Assembly (NCBI GenBank): GCA_963773605.1 | Contig: CAVZBT010000012.1 | Location: 1,426,001-1,490,000, forward strand | Reading direction: 5' to 3' | Length of the DNA stretch: 64,000 bases | DNA from: CAVZBT01 sp963773605 | GTDB lineage: Bacteria; Acidobacteriota; UBA6911 | Shown here: positions 42,949 to 57,849 of the stretch, piece after piece | How positions within the stretch are numbered: position 1 is the stretch's first letter | Layout: each line of letters starts with the position of its first letter | Position numbers and translations under genes: made by a program | Notes under the pieces: generated by a model | The model's database searches: none | Told to the model about the DNA's origin: nothing | Seen by the model: only the letters and a program-made list of their open reading frames with translations

Positions 42949-45396
42949 GTGGACAAGCTGCTGCAGGACCTTCGTTACGCGGGCAGGACGATGATGCGCA
43001 ACAAGGGATTCTCCCTCCCCGCCTTGCTGACCCTCGCGCTTGGCATCGGCGCCAGCACGGCCGTGTTTTCGCTGGTATACGGCGTGCTTCTGCGACCGCT
43101 CCCCTATCGCGAACCCGATACCCTGGTACGGCTATCCGAGGGGCACGCCGGGGCGACCTCGCCGCTGCGCGCCTCATTGCTGAGCAACCTGACGTATTAC
43201 GCCTGGGGCAAGTCGCCGCGAACTGTCGAAGGGATCGCAGTGTACGAAGCGGACCGTTACACCGTGACCGGTCTGGCCGAGCCGGTGCGCATGAAGGGCA
43301 GCGCCGTCTCGCCCGTCCTGTTCCGGCTGCTGCGCGCCAACCCCGCGGTCGGACGGTTCTTCTCCGAGAGCGAGGCGTTAGAGAACACCCCGGTGGTCGT
43401 CCTCAGCCATGAATTCTGGCGGCAGCACTTCGAATCCGACCCGGCGGCGGTCGGCCGCAGCCTGACGCTCGAGGGACGCGCGCACACAATCATCGGGGTC
43501 ACGCCGCCCGGCTTCTATTTCCCCGATCACGAGACGCGCTTCTGGCTGCCGAACACGGTGCAGAGGCCCGAAACACCCGGGGGCACCACGGTCTCGGTCT
43601 TCCCCGCCCTGGCGCGCCTTCGCCCGGGAGTGAGCGCGGCTCAAGCCGCAGCCGAGGGGACCGCAGCCGCGCGCGGTGCGGGCCCCAGACCCATGGCCGC
43701 GGATATGCTCTTCGGCGCGGGCGGACCTGTGGAAATTCACGTCCGGACCCTGGCGGACGAAACAACCGGGCGGATCCGGCCCGCCCTGCTCGTGCTGGCG
43801 GTGGGAGTGGTTTTCGTGCTGCTCATCGCCTGCGCGAACGTCGCGCACCTGTTCCTGTCACGCGGTCTCGCGCGGCACCGCGAACTGGCAGTGCGGGCGG
43901 CACTGGGCGCGGGTCAGGTGCGCATCCTACGACAGTTGCTCACCGAGAGCCTGGTGCTTTCGCTCGGCGGCGGACTTCTGGGACTGGGTCTCGGTCTGAC
44001 CCTTGTGCGAGTGTTGCCGCTGATCGCCCCACCCGATTTCCCCCGTCTGAGCGACGTGCGGATCGACGCCGGCGTGGTGGCTCTTGCGGCGCTGCTTTCG
44101 ATGGTTGCGGGACTGGTTTCGGGGATCGCTCCGGCTCTGCGGAGCACTCGATCTAAGGCGTGGGGCTCGCTGCACCTGGATTCCCGCTACTCGGAGGGAG
44201 GGTTCAGGGGAGCATGGGCATCCCGCCTTCGCGGCGTTCTGCTGGCCGTCGAGGCCGCCGTGGCCGTGATGCTCCTGGTCGGTGCAGTACTGCTGGTCCG
44301 CAGCTTCGAGCGTTTGGTCACAGTCGATGCGGGATTTGACCCTGCCAACGTCATCACCGGGTACATCTATCTTCCGCCCCGTTCCACCCCTGAACAAAGC
44401 CGACAGTATATCGACGCACTGCTCGGCCGCCTGCGCCGGTTGCCGGGCGTCGCAGCCGCGGGAGCGTCCAATATGGCGCCCTTTGCGGGCGTGACAGGCA
44501 TCTCGGGATTTTCCATACCGGCCGAGGGTAACAATCCGCCTCAAAAGGCGCATGCCCTCAGCTATGTCATAACCGGAGGTTATGCCGAGGCGTTATCGCT
44601 CCACCTTCGGGAGGGTCGCCTGTTTACGGCCGAGGACGAGACGGGCGGCATACAATCCATCCTGGTCAACCGGGAGTTCGCGCGCCAGTACCTTTCTCCG
44701 GGGCCGATTGCGGGGCGAAGGTACCGCGGCATGATGACCACTCCGGATAAGTTCACCGAGATCATCGGCGTCGTCGGCGACGTGCTGAAGGACGGGCTCG
44801 ATGCGCGACCGCAGCCTGAAATGTACTTCCTGCAGCGCGGGGACCGGGGACTCGGGGGCAGCTTCAGCCTCGTGGTTCGCACGCGAGGGAACGCGGGCGC
44901 AATGGCGCCGGTGATACGCGGCATTGTGCTCGAGACGGACAAGAACAGCGTGATCGACGAACTCGGCCCGCTCTCCCAGCGCGTTTCCGCATCGGTGAGC
45001 CAGCCGAGGTTCGCGACATCGGTGATGGTCACGTTTGCCGCCGTTGCTCTGATACTTGCGGCAGTCGGTCTTTATGGCGTGCTCTCATATAACGTCACCC
45101 AGAGGCGGCGGGAACTGGGTGTGCGCGCCGCCCTGGGTGCGACCCGCGGCAACCTGGTGGGGATGGTCGTGCGTGACGGGATGACGTTCATTGTCGCCGG
45201 GCTGCTGCTGGGCATCGCCGGAGCGGCCTTCCTGACGGAGCTGATGAGCTCCCTGCTTTTCGGGATCTCGCCGCTCGACTCGGTCTCCTTCGGTATCGCA
45301 CCTGCAGTTCTCCTGGGCATTGCCCTGCTCGCGTGCGCCCTCCCGGCGCGCCGCGCGGCCTCGGCCGACCCGGCTGAAGCGCTCCGGTGCGACTAA
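42949..45396 (+). CDS. ABC transporter permease of the acidobacterial duplicated orphan (ADOP) type
   Basis: 815 residues from GTG 42949 (GGAGGGAACACC before it). Two copies of the MacB periplasmic core plus FtsX permease: first membrane helix near residue 20-45 after the family's LLQDLRYAGRTMMRNKGFS start and LTLALGIGASTAVFSLVYGV, then a periplasmic core, three helices around 280-400 with VRAALGAGQVRILRQLL, a second core, and three C-terminal helices with VRAALGATRGNLVGMVV. No ATPase gene is adjacent, as is usual for this group. Substrate unknown; roles proposed for relatives include macrolide or peptide export. Supports placement in Acidobacteriota. Confidence 0.9.
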   Translation: MDKLLQDLRYAGRTMMRNKGFSLPALLTLALGIGASTAVFSLVYGVLLRPLPYREPDTLVRLSEGHAGATSPLRASLLSNLTYYAWGKSPRTVEGIAVYEADRYTVTGLAEPVRMKGSAVSPVLFRLLRANPAVGRFFSESEALENTPVVVLSHEFWRQHFESDPAAVGRSLTLEGRAHTIIGVTPPGFYFPDHETRFWLPNTVQRPETPGGTTVSVFPALARLRPGVSAAQAAAEGTAAARGAGPRPMAADMLFGAGGPVEIHVRTLADETTGRIRPALLVLAVGVVFVLLIACANVAHLFLSRGLARHRELAVRAALGAGQVRILRQLLTESLVLSLGGGLLGLGLGLTLVRVLPLIAPPDFPRLSDVRIDAGVVALAALLSMVAGLVSGIAPALRSTRSKAWGSLHLDSRYSEGGFRGAWASRLRGVLLAVEAAVAVMLLVGAVLLVRSFERLVTVDAGFDPANVITGYIYLPPRSTPEQSRQYIDALLGRLRRLPGVAAAGASNMAPFAGVTGISGFSIPAEGNNPPQKAHALSYVITGGYAEALSLHLREGRLFTAEDETGGIQSILVNREFARQYLSPGPIAGRRYRGMMTTPDKFTEIIGVVGDVLKDGLDARPQPEMYFLQRGDRGLGGSFSLVVRTRGNAGAMAPVIRGIVLETDKNSVIDELGPLSQRVSASVSQPRFATSVMVTFAAVALILAAVGLYGVLSYNVTQRRRELGVRAALGATRGNLVGMVVRDGMTFIVAGLLLGIAGAAFLTELMSSLLFGISPLDSVSFGIAPAVLLGIALLACALPARRAASADPAEALRCD

Positions 45397-45520
45397 ATGG
45401 CAAAAAGGGGGGCGAAAAACTGAAATAAGACCCCTCTTTGGGGCGGCATTCTGGGCTTATTCACTCTAATACAATGATTTCGCCGGGTCCGTCCCCAGGC
45501 GGTCCGAGCGGAGGGCTGAG

Positions 45521-46306
45521 ATGGGCGAGCGTCTGCCTGTGGCGTTGGTAACGGGAGCATCGAGCGGCATCGGGGAGGCGTATGCGAGGAGGCTGGCGGC
45601 GCGCGGCCATCATGTGCTGCTCGTGGCGCGGCGCGCGGACCGGCTGCAGCGGCTGGCTTCGGAACTCGGCAGCGCCGAGGCGGTGCCGGCAGACCTCGCG
45701 GTGGACGCCGACGTGGAGCGTCTCGAGCGGCGGATCGCCGCCGAGCCTCGGTTCGAGTTCCTGGTCAACAACGCCGGTTTCGGCACGATGGGGATGTTTT
45801 TCGAGGCGGGCCCCGAAGGGCAGCAGTCGATGCACCGGGTGCACGTGCTGGCGACGATGCGGCTCACGCGCGCGGCGCTTCCCGGGATGGTGAGCCGCGG
45901 CAAAGGGGCTGTGGTGAACGTATCGTCGGTGGCGGCGTTTTTTCACAATCCGCTGAACGTGAGCTACTGCGCGACGAAGGCGTGGATGAACACGTTCACC
46001 GAGGGAGTGTATATCGAGCTGAAGGCGATCGGCTCGTCCGTGCGGGCGCAGTGTCTGTGCCCGGGGTTTACGTACACGGAATTCCACGACGTGCTCAACA
46101 TCGACCGCCGCGCTATTCCGAAGAGCCTGTGGACGTCGGCGGATGAGGTGGTCGACACGTCGCTGCGTGCGCTGCCTGGGAACAAGCTGATCGTCATCCC
46201 CGGGTGGCGTTACCGGCTTGCGGTGGGAGTGCAGCACTGGCTGCCGCAGGCCGTGAGGCATGCGATCGCGCTGCGCTATGGCACCCGCAGCCGCACGCCG
46301 AAATAG
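45521..46306 (+). CDS. SDR family oxidoreductase (DltE-like group)
   Basis: 261 residues. NAD(P) loop TGASSGIGEAYARRLA near residue 10, DLAVDADVERLERRI, NNAGFGTMGMF near 83, catalytic Ser in NVSSVAAF and YCATKAW, then CPGFTYTEFHDVL. This set belongs to the DltE/COG0300 group of general short-chain dehydrogenases. ATG 45521 follows GGAGGGCTGAG. Convergent with the rRNA operon and ends about 90 bases from its terminator. Substrate unknown. Confidence 0.88.
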   Translation: MGERLPVALVTGASSGIGEAYARRLAARGHHVLLVARRADRLQRLASELGSAEAVPADLAVDADVERLERRIAAEPRFEFLVNNAGFGTMGMFFEAGPEGQQSMHRVHVLATMRLTRAALPGMVSRGKGAVVNVSSVAAFFHNPLNVSYCATKAWMNTFTEGVYIELKAIGSSVRAQCLCPGFTYTEFHDVLNIDRRAIPKSLWTSADEVVDTSLRALPGNKLIVIPGWRYRLAVGVQHWLPQAVRHAIALRYGTRSRTPK

Positions 46307-46398
46307 TGGCGGCCACGTCCCCGGCCGCTGCGGCGCTCCGACGGACGTGATCGGTTGCGGGGTCTCGGCGTCGGGCTTGGTGCGTTCATGCTCGGCGG

Positions 46399-46432
46399 CA
46401 AAAAAAGCCCCGGGGGAAATTCCCTCGGGGCT
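46399..46432 (-). terminator. Intrinsic terminator of the rRNA operon
   Basis: On the minus strand a hairpin built on AGCCCCGAGGG / CCCCCGGGGCT is followed by TTTTTTT. It lies 12 bases past the 5S gene. Strong stem plus T-run. Confidence 0.9.
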
Positions 46433-46443
46433 CTTGCATTTAA

Positions 46444-46560
<117 letters not shown>

Positions 46561-46637
46561 AACCCGATAACGCTCATATCTCAATCAGGCCAGAAGTCCC
46601 GCGGGGCGTCACGCGCCCCCGGGCGGTTTCAAGCAGG

Positions 46638-49689
<3,052 letters not shown>

Positions 49690-49852
49690 TCCACCTGAAA
49701 TCCGGATCTTGCAAGCATTGCTGTTTCGATGGCTTTTCGCCACTTATCTATGTCTTTACCCGTCGTTATCTGATTGTCAAAGAACTAATTCCGGCTTATA
49801 CCGGAGATTAAAAGCTCGATCCATGAAGCTCTTGACTTCCGCACGTACAACC

Positions 49853-49928
49853 TGGTGGAGGTAAGCGGATTCGAACCGCTGACCCCCTGCTTGCAAAGCA
49901 GGTGCTCTTCCAGCTGAGCTATACCCCC
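49853..49928 (-). tRNA. tRNA-Ala (TGC)
   Basis: 76 bases with CCA encoded. Anticodon TGC in CTTTGCAAG. The acceptor stem has the G3-U70 pair (GGGGGTA against TACCTCC) that defines alanine tRNAs. Located in the 16S-23S spacer. Confidence 0.96.
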
Positions 49929-49963
49929 GATGATCTGTCCAAGATCGGCTCACAAGCCGCTCG

Positions 49964-50040
49964 TGGTGGGCCTAGGTAGAGTCGAACTACCGACCTCACC
50001 CTTATCAGGGGTGCGCTCTAGCCAACTGAGCTATAGGCCC
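49964..50040 (-). tRNA. tRNA-Ile (GAT)
   Basis: 77 bases with CCA encoded. Anticodon GAT in CTGATAA; GGGCCTATAGCTCAGTTGG at the 5' end. First tRNA of the 16S-23S spacer, in the common Ile-Ala order. Confidence 0.96.
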
Positions 50041-50114
50041 ATCTTCGTCATCAGCCGAATCATCTCGGCATCTATGATACTGAGCGGGTCCAAAGCTTGT
50101 TGGCCAGCTAGCCC

Positions 50115-51816
<1,702 letters not shown>

Positions 51817-51828
51817 AGGCAATCCTTC

Positions 51829-51857
51829 ATGATAGAGACTTCAGTACCGCTTGTCAA
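51829..51857 (-). promoter_or_regulatory. rRNA operon promoter
   Basis: Minus strand: -35 TTGACA (51857-51852), 17-base spacer, -10 TATCAT (51834-51829). Transcription would begin near 51822, about 110 bases before mature 16S, with the processing stem directly downstream. Confidence 0.85.
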
Positions 51858-52012
51858 GCGGCTTTTCCCGATCCGCCTCATCTCACAGAAGGGTGCACAT
51901 AATAACGCGGCATATCCGGGGATGTGAAGCGAAAAGCACAATAAAACGAGGGTTGCCGCAAAATTCCTGCGCCCCTGCGGCTGCGGGGCGGAAGCCGGGC
52001 TCCCGCTCGCCC

Positions 52013-53286
52013 TTAAACCGTGTACAGCTCCTTGCCCAGCGGCATCTTCGTCCCGGAGGCCACCGCCTCGTCCGCCTTCAGGATAGCCGCCGCCGCCTGC
52101 AGTCCGACCGACGCGTCGCACAGGTTGGCGTCGCCGTTGCGTATCGTGCGGCAGAAGCCCTCGAGTTCCATCTTGTAGGCGGTGAACACCGTTACGCCGC
52201 TCGTCGACGAGCCCGCCACCGAGGAGCCCGAAGCGTCCCGGGCCCGGCTTTCCGACGCCTCCATGACGGCCCCGCCGACATCGGGTTTGGTCGTGATCTC
52301 CGTCATCTTCCCCTTCTGCCCTTCCAGGAAAAGCAGCGCCTCGGTCTCGCCGCTCAGGATGACGGTCCCCTTCGTCCCCATGAACTCCTCGTAATAGTGG
52401 TCGAAGGCGTTGGACTGGATCGACGAGTAGGTGACCGTGAGGTCGTTGGGGTACTCGAAGATGGCATAGATGTGGTCGTTGACCTCGCGGCCGTCTTTGT
52501 AGCGCTGGATGCCGCCCGGTCGCCACCACGCTGTGGGGGGTGCGGCCCATGAACCAGTTGATCGCGTGGATCTGGTGGCTGCACAGCTCCGACATCAGCC
52601 CGTGCGAGTACTTCGAGTACACGCGCCAGTTGACGAGATGCTCCATGTTGGCGTAACCCCACGGCCGCGGGTCGAAGTTGTCGGTCGGGAGCGTCTTCTT
52701 CCAGGAGCCGTTCCTGTGCCACGACCGCGCGCACGTGATAGATGTCGCCGATGACACCCGTCCTGATGATCTCGTACGCCTCGTGGTACAGCGGGCTGTA
52801 GGCGCGCTGGTGCCCGACCTGGAGGTTCCTGCGGGCCGACCGGGCCGCCTGGAGCCATCTTCTTGCAGTCGTCCACCGTGTAAGCCATCGTCTTCTCGAC
52901 GAACACGTGCTTGCCGGCCTGCAGCGCGTCGAGCGCCACCTGCGCGTGCGCCCACAGCGGCACCGCGATCAGGACGGCTTCGATGTCCTTGCGCTCGAGC
53001 AGCCGGCGGTAATCGGCGTATCCCTGGGCTCCCGGGTCGTACAGCCTGTGCGCGATGTCGAGCCCCTTCTGCAGATTCGGCTGGTAGATGTCGCTACCCC
53101 CACGAACTTGATGAAGCTCGGGTTGGCGTTCTCCATCAGCACGCGTCCCTGCCCTCCGGGGCCGATGATGCCGGCACGGATCGGGTTCAGAGACGCCGCC
53201 TTCCAGATCAGGGCGCCCGCTGCCGGGAGAGTCGCCGCGGCCTTTATGAAGTTCCTGCGACCTACCTGCCGTTCCTGTTCGGTCAT
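52013..53286 (-). CDS. Tat-exported Gfo/Idh/MocA-family oxidoreductase, several indels
   Basis: About 424 residues. Twin-arginine signal GRRNFIKAAATLPAAGALIW at residues about 9-28. Rossmann start RAGIIGPGGQGRVLM, then IAVPLWAHAQVALDALQAGK, HVFVEKTMAYTVDDCKKM, MSELCSHQIHAINWFMG with the catalytic His, and a long C-terminal domain ending GKELYTV. Indels near 52520-52540, 52730, 52795, 52850 and 53095 divide it. ATG 53286 is preceded by GGAGAAT. Exported family members bind NAD(P) tightly and act on glycans; a similar role is likely but not shown. Last gene of the purF operon. Confidence 0.8.
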
Positions 53287-53333
53287 ACCCGGATTCTCCT
53301 TCGCTGCGTTGCCCCTTGCCTTGTCCCCGGAAT

Positions 53334-53855
53334 TCAGGCCTGCGCCGGGGCGCTCCCGGGCTGCCGCGCGCGTTTCCACCAGGGGCCCACGATCATGTCC
53401 AGCCCCGAGATATGCCCGGTGTCAAACGCGAGCGTGATCAGCAGCGCCATGATCTCGATCAGTATCTTGTTGACGTACAGTTCCGTGCCGTCGGGCGTGC
53501 GCACGGCGAACCCGTGCAGGGGAAGCGGCGGCTGTGCGACGTAGAAAAGCAGCAACAGCCCCATCGAGAGCAGGCTGGCGGTGCGCGTGAACAATCCGAT
53601 CATCAGGAGGAACCCAAGGACCAACAGACCCCACATGGTCCCCTGGTCTGCAAGCTTCAGCCAGGTCGACTGCTCGGCCATCCAGCGAAACACCGACCCC
53701 AGCGGTCCGATCGCGGTGCGCAGGTACGACTCGGAAGACCAGTGCGCGGCCTGGAGCTTGCCGAGGCCCTGGTAGAAGATGTGCCACCCTATGCTGAAGC
53801 GAAAGAGCACCAGGACAAACTGCTGCCACGCGGTGAGCGCATTGGGGCGATTCAC
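53334..53855 (-). CDS. DoxX family membrane protein
   Basis: 173 residues, four membrane helices. Begins WQQFVLVLFRFSIGWHIFYQGLGKL, with the family's early helix and Gly-Lys turn; later GLLVLGFLLMIGLFTRTASLL and DGTELYVNKILIEIMALL. The DoxX superfamily includes quinone-linked oxidoreductase subunits. GTG 53855 follows GGAGGCACT and overlaps the apbE stop by four bases. Neighbouring ApbE suggests a flavin-linked membrane redox role, by context only. Confidence 0.82.
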   Translation of the reverse strand: MNRPNALTAWQQFVLVLFRFSIGWHIFYQGLGKLQAAHWSSESYLRTAIGPLGSVFRWMAEQSTWLKLADQGTMWGLLVLGFLLMIGLFTRTASLLSMGLLLLFYVAQPPLPLHGFAVRTPDGTELYVNKILIEIMALLITLAFDTGHISGLDMIVGPWWKRARQPGSAPAQA

Positions 53856-54895
53856 AGTGCCTCCTCCGTGCACGTCAAGTCCGCGCCGAGCGCAACCGGT
53901 GCACCGGGATTCCCGTTCTCCTGTAAAATCACTAGTATAATACCAAGCTCGGGGTGGCCTGTGAAATAACTGCGGACCTCCGTCTCCGCGAGGACAAAGA
54001 AGGCCGTCGAGAAGGCCTCGGCCACGGCGGCCTCCGGCGCCAGTACCGAACAGAGCGCGTTGCGCTCCGCCGGGCGGCCGCTGCGCGGGTCCAGGATGTG
54101 GCCGAGACACCGGCCCTCGGAGACGAAGAACTGGGTCCCCGCCGCGGAAGTCGAGATGGAGCGGTCGACGAGGCGAATCGACCCGAGGCTACCCGCGCCG
54201 CCGGGGGCCCGGATGCTGACCTGCCAGCCCGGCGGGCTCGCGGAATCGCCGCGGCCCACGATGCTGCTGTGCCCGGCGTGCGCCATGAAGTTCGCCAGCC
54301 CCGCGGCCCGCAGCCGCCCGGCGAGGCAGTCCAGCGCGAAGCCTTTCCCGATGGCCCCGAGATTCAGCTCGACACCGGCGCGACGAAAGGAAACCGTGCG
54401 GGACGCGTCGTCCAGCTCCAGGTGCTCCCAGCCCGAACCGGCGCGCGCAGCCTGAAAGCGGCCGGCCTCCGGGACGGCGCCGCTGCGTTGCATGAACCCC
54501 CAGGCCCGGATCAGGGCCCCGGTGGTGATGTCGAAGGCGCCCGCCGTCTCGATCCCGATGTGCCGGGCCAGCCGCAGGAGACGGTAGAGCCGCGCCTCGA
54601 CCTCCACCGGACCGGACGCCGCGGTGCGGTTGATCCGGCTCACTTCGCTGTCCTCGCGGTAGACGCTCATCTGCCGCTCGAGCAATTCCACCTCGTCCAG
54701 CGCTTCCACGACGGCCGGGATGAAGCGACGGTCCTGAGGTCGCAGGATGACCTCGAACTGACAGGCCATTGCGGCGCGGCCCAGCTTGATGTAATACCCG
54801 GAACGGGGCGGCGCGGGCGTCCGGGCGGCGCGGACGGCCTCCGACAGCACCCCGCGGAGGGTGCGGCGGCGTCTGCTGCTTTCGGAGTTGCCCAT
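53852..54895 (-). CDS. apbE: FAD:protein FMN transferase (ApbE family)
   Basis: 347 residues. Attaches FMN covalently to Thr/Ser of target flavoproteins, using FAD and Mg. The family core is seen in MACQFEVILRPQD, LLERQMSVYREDSEVSRIN, DITTGALIRAWGF, LNLGAIGKGFALD near residue 190, and DRSISTSAAGTQFF near 265. A lipobox or signal peptide is not visible, so the protein may be cytoplasmic. It follows tyrS by nine bases and is translationally coupled to doxX. Confidence 0.87.
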   Translation of the reverse strand: MGNSESSRRRRTLRGVLSEAVRAARTPAPPRSGYYIKLGRAAMACQFEVILRPQDRRFIPAVVEALDEVELLERQMSVYREDSEVSRINRTAASGPVEVEARLYRLLRLARHIGIETAGAFDITTGALIRAWGFMQRSGAVPEAGRFQAARAGSGWEHLELDDASRTVSFRRAGVELNLGAIGKGFALDCLAGRLRAAGLANFMAHAGHSSIVGRGDSASPPGWQVSIRAPGGAGSLGSIRLVDRSISTSAAGTQFFVSEGRCLGHILDPRSGRPAERNALCSVLAPEAAVAEAFSTAFFVLAETEVRSYFTGHPELGIILVILQENGNPGAPVALGADLTCTEEAL

Positions 54896-54904
54896 CAGCG
54901 GATC

Positions 54905-56119
54905 CTACGAAAAACGGACCTGGCAGAACCGGAGCTTGCCGCAGCGCAGCACGAACTGCTCGAGGTCGTCCGGGACGGGGGCGGTGACGTCGGTGATCTT
55001 CCTGCCGTCCAGCGAAACGGCTCCCGCCTTGACCAGTCGCCGGGCCTCGGTCTTGGAAGGCGCCAGCCCCGCCGAAACGAGCACGTCGACAAGCCCCGGC
55101 AGCGGGCGGTTTCGCTTCAGCTCAAACTGCGGCATATCCTCCGGCACCTCGCCGCGCTGGTGGACCCGCGCGAAATGCTCGGCGGCTTCGCGCGCGGCCT
55201 CGGCCCCATGGAAGTCGCGCACGATGCGCGCGGCAAGGTCCCCCTTGACCTTCATCGGGTGCAGGGCACCGGCATCAACCGCGGCCCTGACCTGCTGCAG
55301 CTCCGCCATTGGGACGTCGGTGAGCAATTCCCAGTACCTCCACATCAGCGGGTCGGAAATCGACATGACCTTTCCGTAAGTGTCGCCCGCGGGTTCTGTG
55401 AACCCAATGTAGTTGCCCAGGGACTTGCTCATCTTCTCGATCCCGTCGGTCCCCTCCAGCAAAGGCGTCGTGAGGATCACCTGCGGCTCGAGGCCGTATT
55501 CCCGCATGATGTCGCGGCCCACCAGGAGGTTGAAGGTCTGGTCGGTGCCGCCGAATTCGAAATCCGCCTGCAGCGCCACCGAATCGTAGGCCTGGGCAAG
55601 CGGATAGAGGAGTTCGTGCATCGAGATGGGCTGGTTCGCCTTGAGCCTCTTGGTGAAGTCGTCGCGCTCGAGCATGCGGGCGACGGTGTACCGCGAAGCA
55701 AGCCGGATCCAGTCGGAGGACGAGAGCTTCCCCAGCCAGCGGCTGTTGAAATCGACCACGGTCTTTACCGGGTCGAGGATTTGAAAAACCTGGCTCTTGA
55801 ACGTCTCGGCGTTGGCGGCAATCTCTTCGGGCGAGAGCGGGGGGCGTGTCTTCGACCGGCCCGTCGGGTCGCCGATGAGCGCGGTGAAGTCGCCGATCAG
55901 GAACACGACCGTGTGCCCGAGATCCTGGAAGTGCTTCATCTTCCGCAGCAGGACGGCATGTCCGAGGTGCAGGTCCGGGGCCGTCGGGTCGAAGCCCACC
56001 TTCACCTTCAGCGGCATGCCGGTCCGGGCCGATTTTTCGAACTTCCGGACGGCCTCCTCTTCGCTGATAACGTCGACGGCCCCCCGCCGCAGGTAGGCAA
56101 GCTGCTCGTGCGCGTTCAC
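54905..56119 (-). CDS. tyrS: Tyrosyl-tRNA synthetase
   Basis: 404 residues. Class I synthetase: HIGH motif as DLHLGHAVLL near residue 52, KMSKS at KMSKSLGNYIGF near 230, and YPLAQAYDSVALQADFEFG with the tyrosine-binding Tyr/Gln/Asp. The C-terminal S4 RNA-binding domain (LPGLVDVLVSAGLAPSKTEA, in part) is complete. This is the shorter TyrZ-like type. Start GTG 56119 overlaps the purN stop by four bases, so tyrosine charging is co-expressed with purine synthesis. Confidence 0.95.
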   Translation of the reverse strand: MNAHEQLAYLRRGAVDVISEEEAVRKFEKSARTGMPLKVKVGFDPTAPDLHLGHAVLLRKMKHFQDLGHTVVFLIGDFTALIGDPTGRSKTRPPLSPEEIAANAETFKSQVFQILDPVKTVVDFNSRWLGKLSSSDWIRLASRYTVARMLERDDFTKRLKANQPISMHELLYPLAQAYDSVALQADFEFGGTDQTFNLLVGRDIMREYGLEPQVILTTPLLEGTDGIEKMSKSLGNYIGFTEPAGDTYGKVMSISDPLMWRYWELLTDVPMAELQQVRAAVDAGALHPMKVKGDLAARIVRDFHGAEAAREAAEHFARVHQRGEVPEDMPQFELKRNRPLPGLVDVLVSAGLAPSKTEARRLVKAGAVSLDGRKITDVTAPVPDDLEQFVLRCGKLRFCQVRFS

Positions 56120-56739
56120 TTGGCACCGCCTGTCGAGACCCGGGAATCCCCGGCGACGCGCATCCGCTCCAGGACCATGGCAATCGCCCTCCAATAGAGC
56201 TGGTGCTCCTGCTGCAGGATGCGTGCCGAGAGCGTCTCCTCGGTGTCGCCGTCGAGGACTTCGACGGCGCGTTGCATAAGGACGCTCCCGGTGTCGACCC
56301 CTTCGTCGACGAGGTGGACGGTGCAGCCGGTGATCCGGACTCCGTATTCGAGCGCCTGGCGCTGGGCATGCAGCCCCGGGAAGGAGGGGAGCAGGGCCGG
56401 GTGGATGTTCAGGACACGGCCACGATAGGCGTCCAGGAATGCCGGCGTGAGGATGCGCATGAACCCGGCCAGGCAGACCAAGGCGGGGTGATACGGCTTC
56501 AGGGCCGCGACCAGCCGCCGGTCGTACTCGGCCCTCTCCACGCCTTTCGACGCGATGCACAGGGCAGCCAGTCCGGATTCCCGGGCGTGCGCGAGCCCGG
56601 CGGCTTCGGGCACGTTGCCGATGACGCAGCAGATCTCGGCGTCGAGGTCCCCGCGCCGAATCGCGTCTTGGATCGCCAGGAAATTCGAGCCTCGTCCGGA
56701 GAGCAGTATCGCGAGCCTGCGGTTCTGAGCCTGAGACAT
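56116..56739 (-). CDS. purN: Phosphoribosylglycinamide formyltransferase
   Basis: 207 residues. Transfers formyl from 10-formyl-THF to GAR, step 3 of purine synthesis. Sequence landmarks: LLSGRGSNFLAIQDAI near residue 12, LAGFMRILTPAFLDAY near 90, NIHPALLPSFPGLHA with the catalytic Asn-His and GCTVHLVDEGVDTG with the catalytic Asp. Third gene of purF-purM-purN; spacing to purM is 40 bases. Confidence 0.95.
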   Translation of the reverse strand: MSQAQNRRLAILLSGRGSNFLAIQDAIRRGDLDAEICCVIGNVPEAAGLAHARESGLAALCIASKGVERAEYDRRLVAALKPYHPALVCLAGFMRILTPAFLDAYRGRVLNIHPALLPSFPGLHAQRQALEYGVRITGCTVHLVDEGVDTGSVLMQRAVEVLDGDTEETLSARILQQEHQLYWRAIAMVLERMRVAGDSRVSTGGAK

Positions 56740-56779
56740 GCGACCTCCAATGCCGCCCCGAACGGAGGCGGGCCCGCCG

Positions 56780-57828
56780 TCAGCTGTACTGCACCGAGCG
56801 GTCGCCGGGTACGATCTCGCCGATTTCGTAGAGGGGCTCGGCGCAGGAGGCGAAATGCCGCCTGAGCCCCGGCAGCGCCTCGGCCGGCACGACCAGGATC
56901 ATCCCGATCCCCATGTTGAACGTGCGATACATTTCAGGTTCGTCGACCTCACCCTTGTGCCGGATGTACTCGAACACGGGCAGAACGGGCCAGGAACCCC
57001 GGGCCACCCTCGCGGCGGTCCCTTCCGGCAGAATGCGGGGAAGGTTGTCGGTGATGCCCCCGCCGGTGATGTGCGCGAGCCCCTTGAGCAACCCGGTGTC
57101 GAGCAGCGGCTCGACGAGCCGGTAGTAGCTGCGGTGGGGCGCCAGCAGGATTTCGGCGACGCTCCCCCCGAGTTCGGCCACCTGGTCGCGCGGGCGCGAG
57201 CGCGAGCCGGTCAAAAAACAACCTGCGCGCGAGGGAGTACCCGTTGGTGTGCAGACCGGCCGAGGCCAGCCCCACGAGGCGGTCCCCCGGCCGGATCGTG
57301 GAGCCGTCGATGACCTTCTCCCGGTCGACGACCCCGACAATGAAACCGGCCAGGTCGTACTCGCCGGGCGCATAGAAGTCGGGCATTTCGGCGGTTTCGC
57401 CCGCCGACGAGGGCGCACCCGGTTTCCGTGCAGCCCCGCGCCAGCCCGGAGACGAGCTGCTCGACGACCTCGGGCTTGAGCCCGCCGCACGCGATGTAGT
57501 CGAGGAAAAACAGCGGCCGCGCCCCCTGGACCATGATGTCCGAAACGCAGTGCGAAACGAGATCGTAGCCGACCGTGTCGTGGATCCCGGTCATGAAGGC
57601 GAGCTTGAGCTTGGTACCGACCCCGTCGCAGCTCGAGACGAGCAGCGGGTCGCGCCAGCGGTTCGGCGCCAGGCGGAAGAGGGCGCCGAAACTGCCGATG
57701 TCGGTCAGGACGCCGGGGGTGAACGTGGCGCGCGCGATCTTCCGGATGCGCTTCTTGGCTTCGGTCGCCGCGTCGATGTCGACGCCCGCCGCCGCATAGG
57801 TCAGCTTTCCCTGGTCAGGTGTGTCCAT
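56780..57828 (-). CDS. purM: Phosphoribosylformylglycinamidine cyclo-ligase, two indels
   Basis: About 350 residues. Makes AIR from FGAM with ATP. Start MDTPDQGKLTYAAAGVDIDA, glycine loop SSCDGVGTKLKLA, HCVSDIMVQGARPLFFLDY, the family signature GETAEMPDFY (recovered by removing one G from a GGG near 57407), YDLAGFIVGVVDREKVI, ITGGGITDNLPRIL and the end GIGMILVVPAEA. A second break near 57195 sits in CG-repeats. An essential purine gene is very unlikely to be broken, so these are read as consensus errors. Confidence 0.9.
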
Positions 57829-57849
57829 GGGTGAGGGCAGCCCTTATGG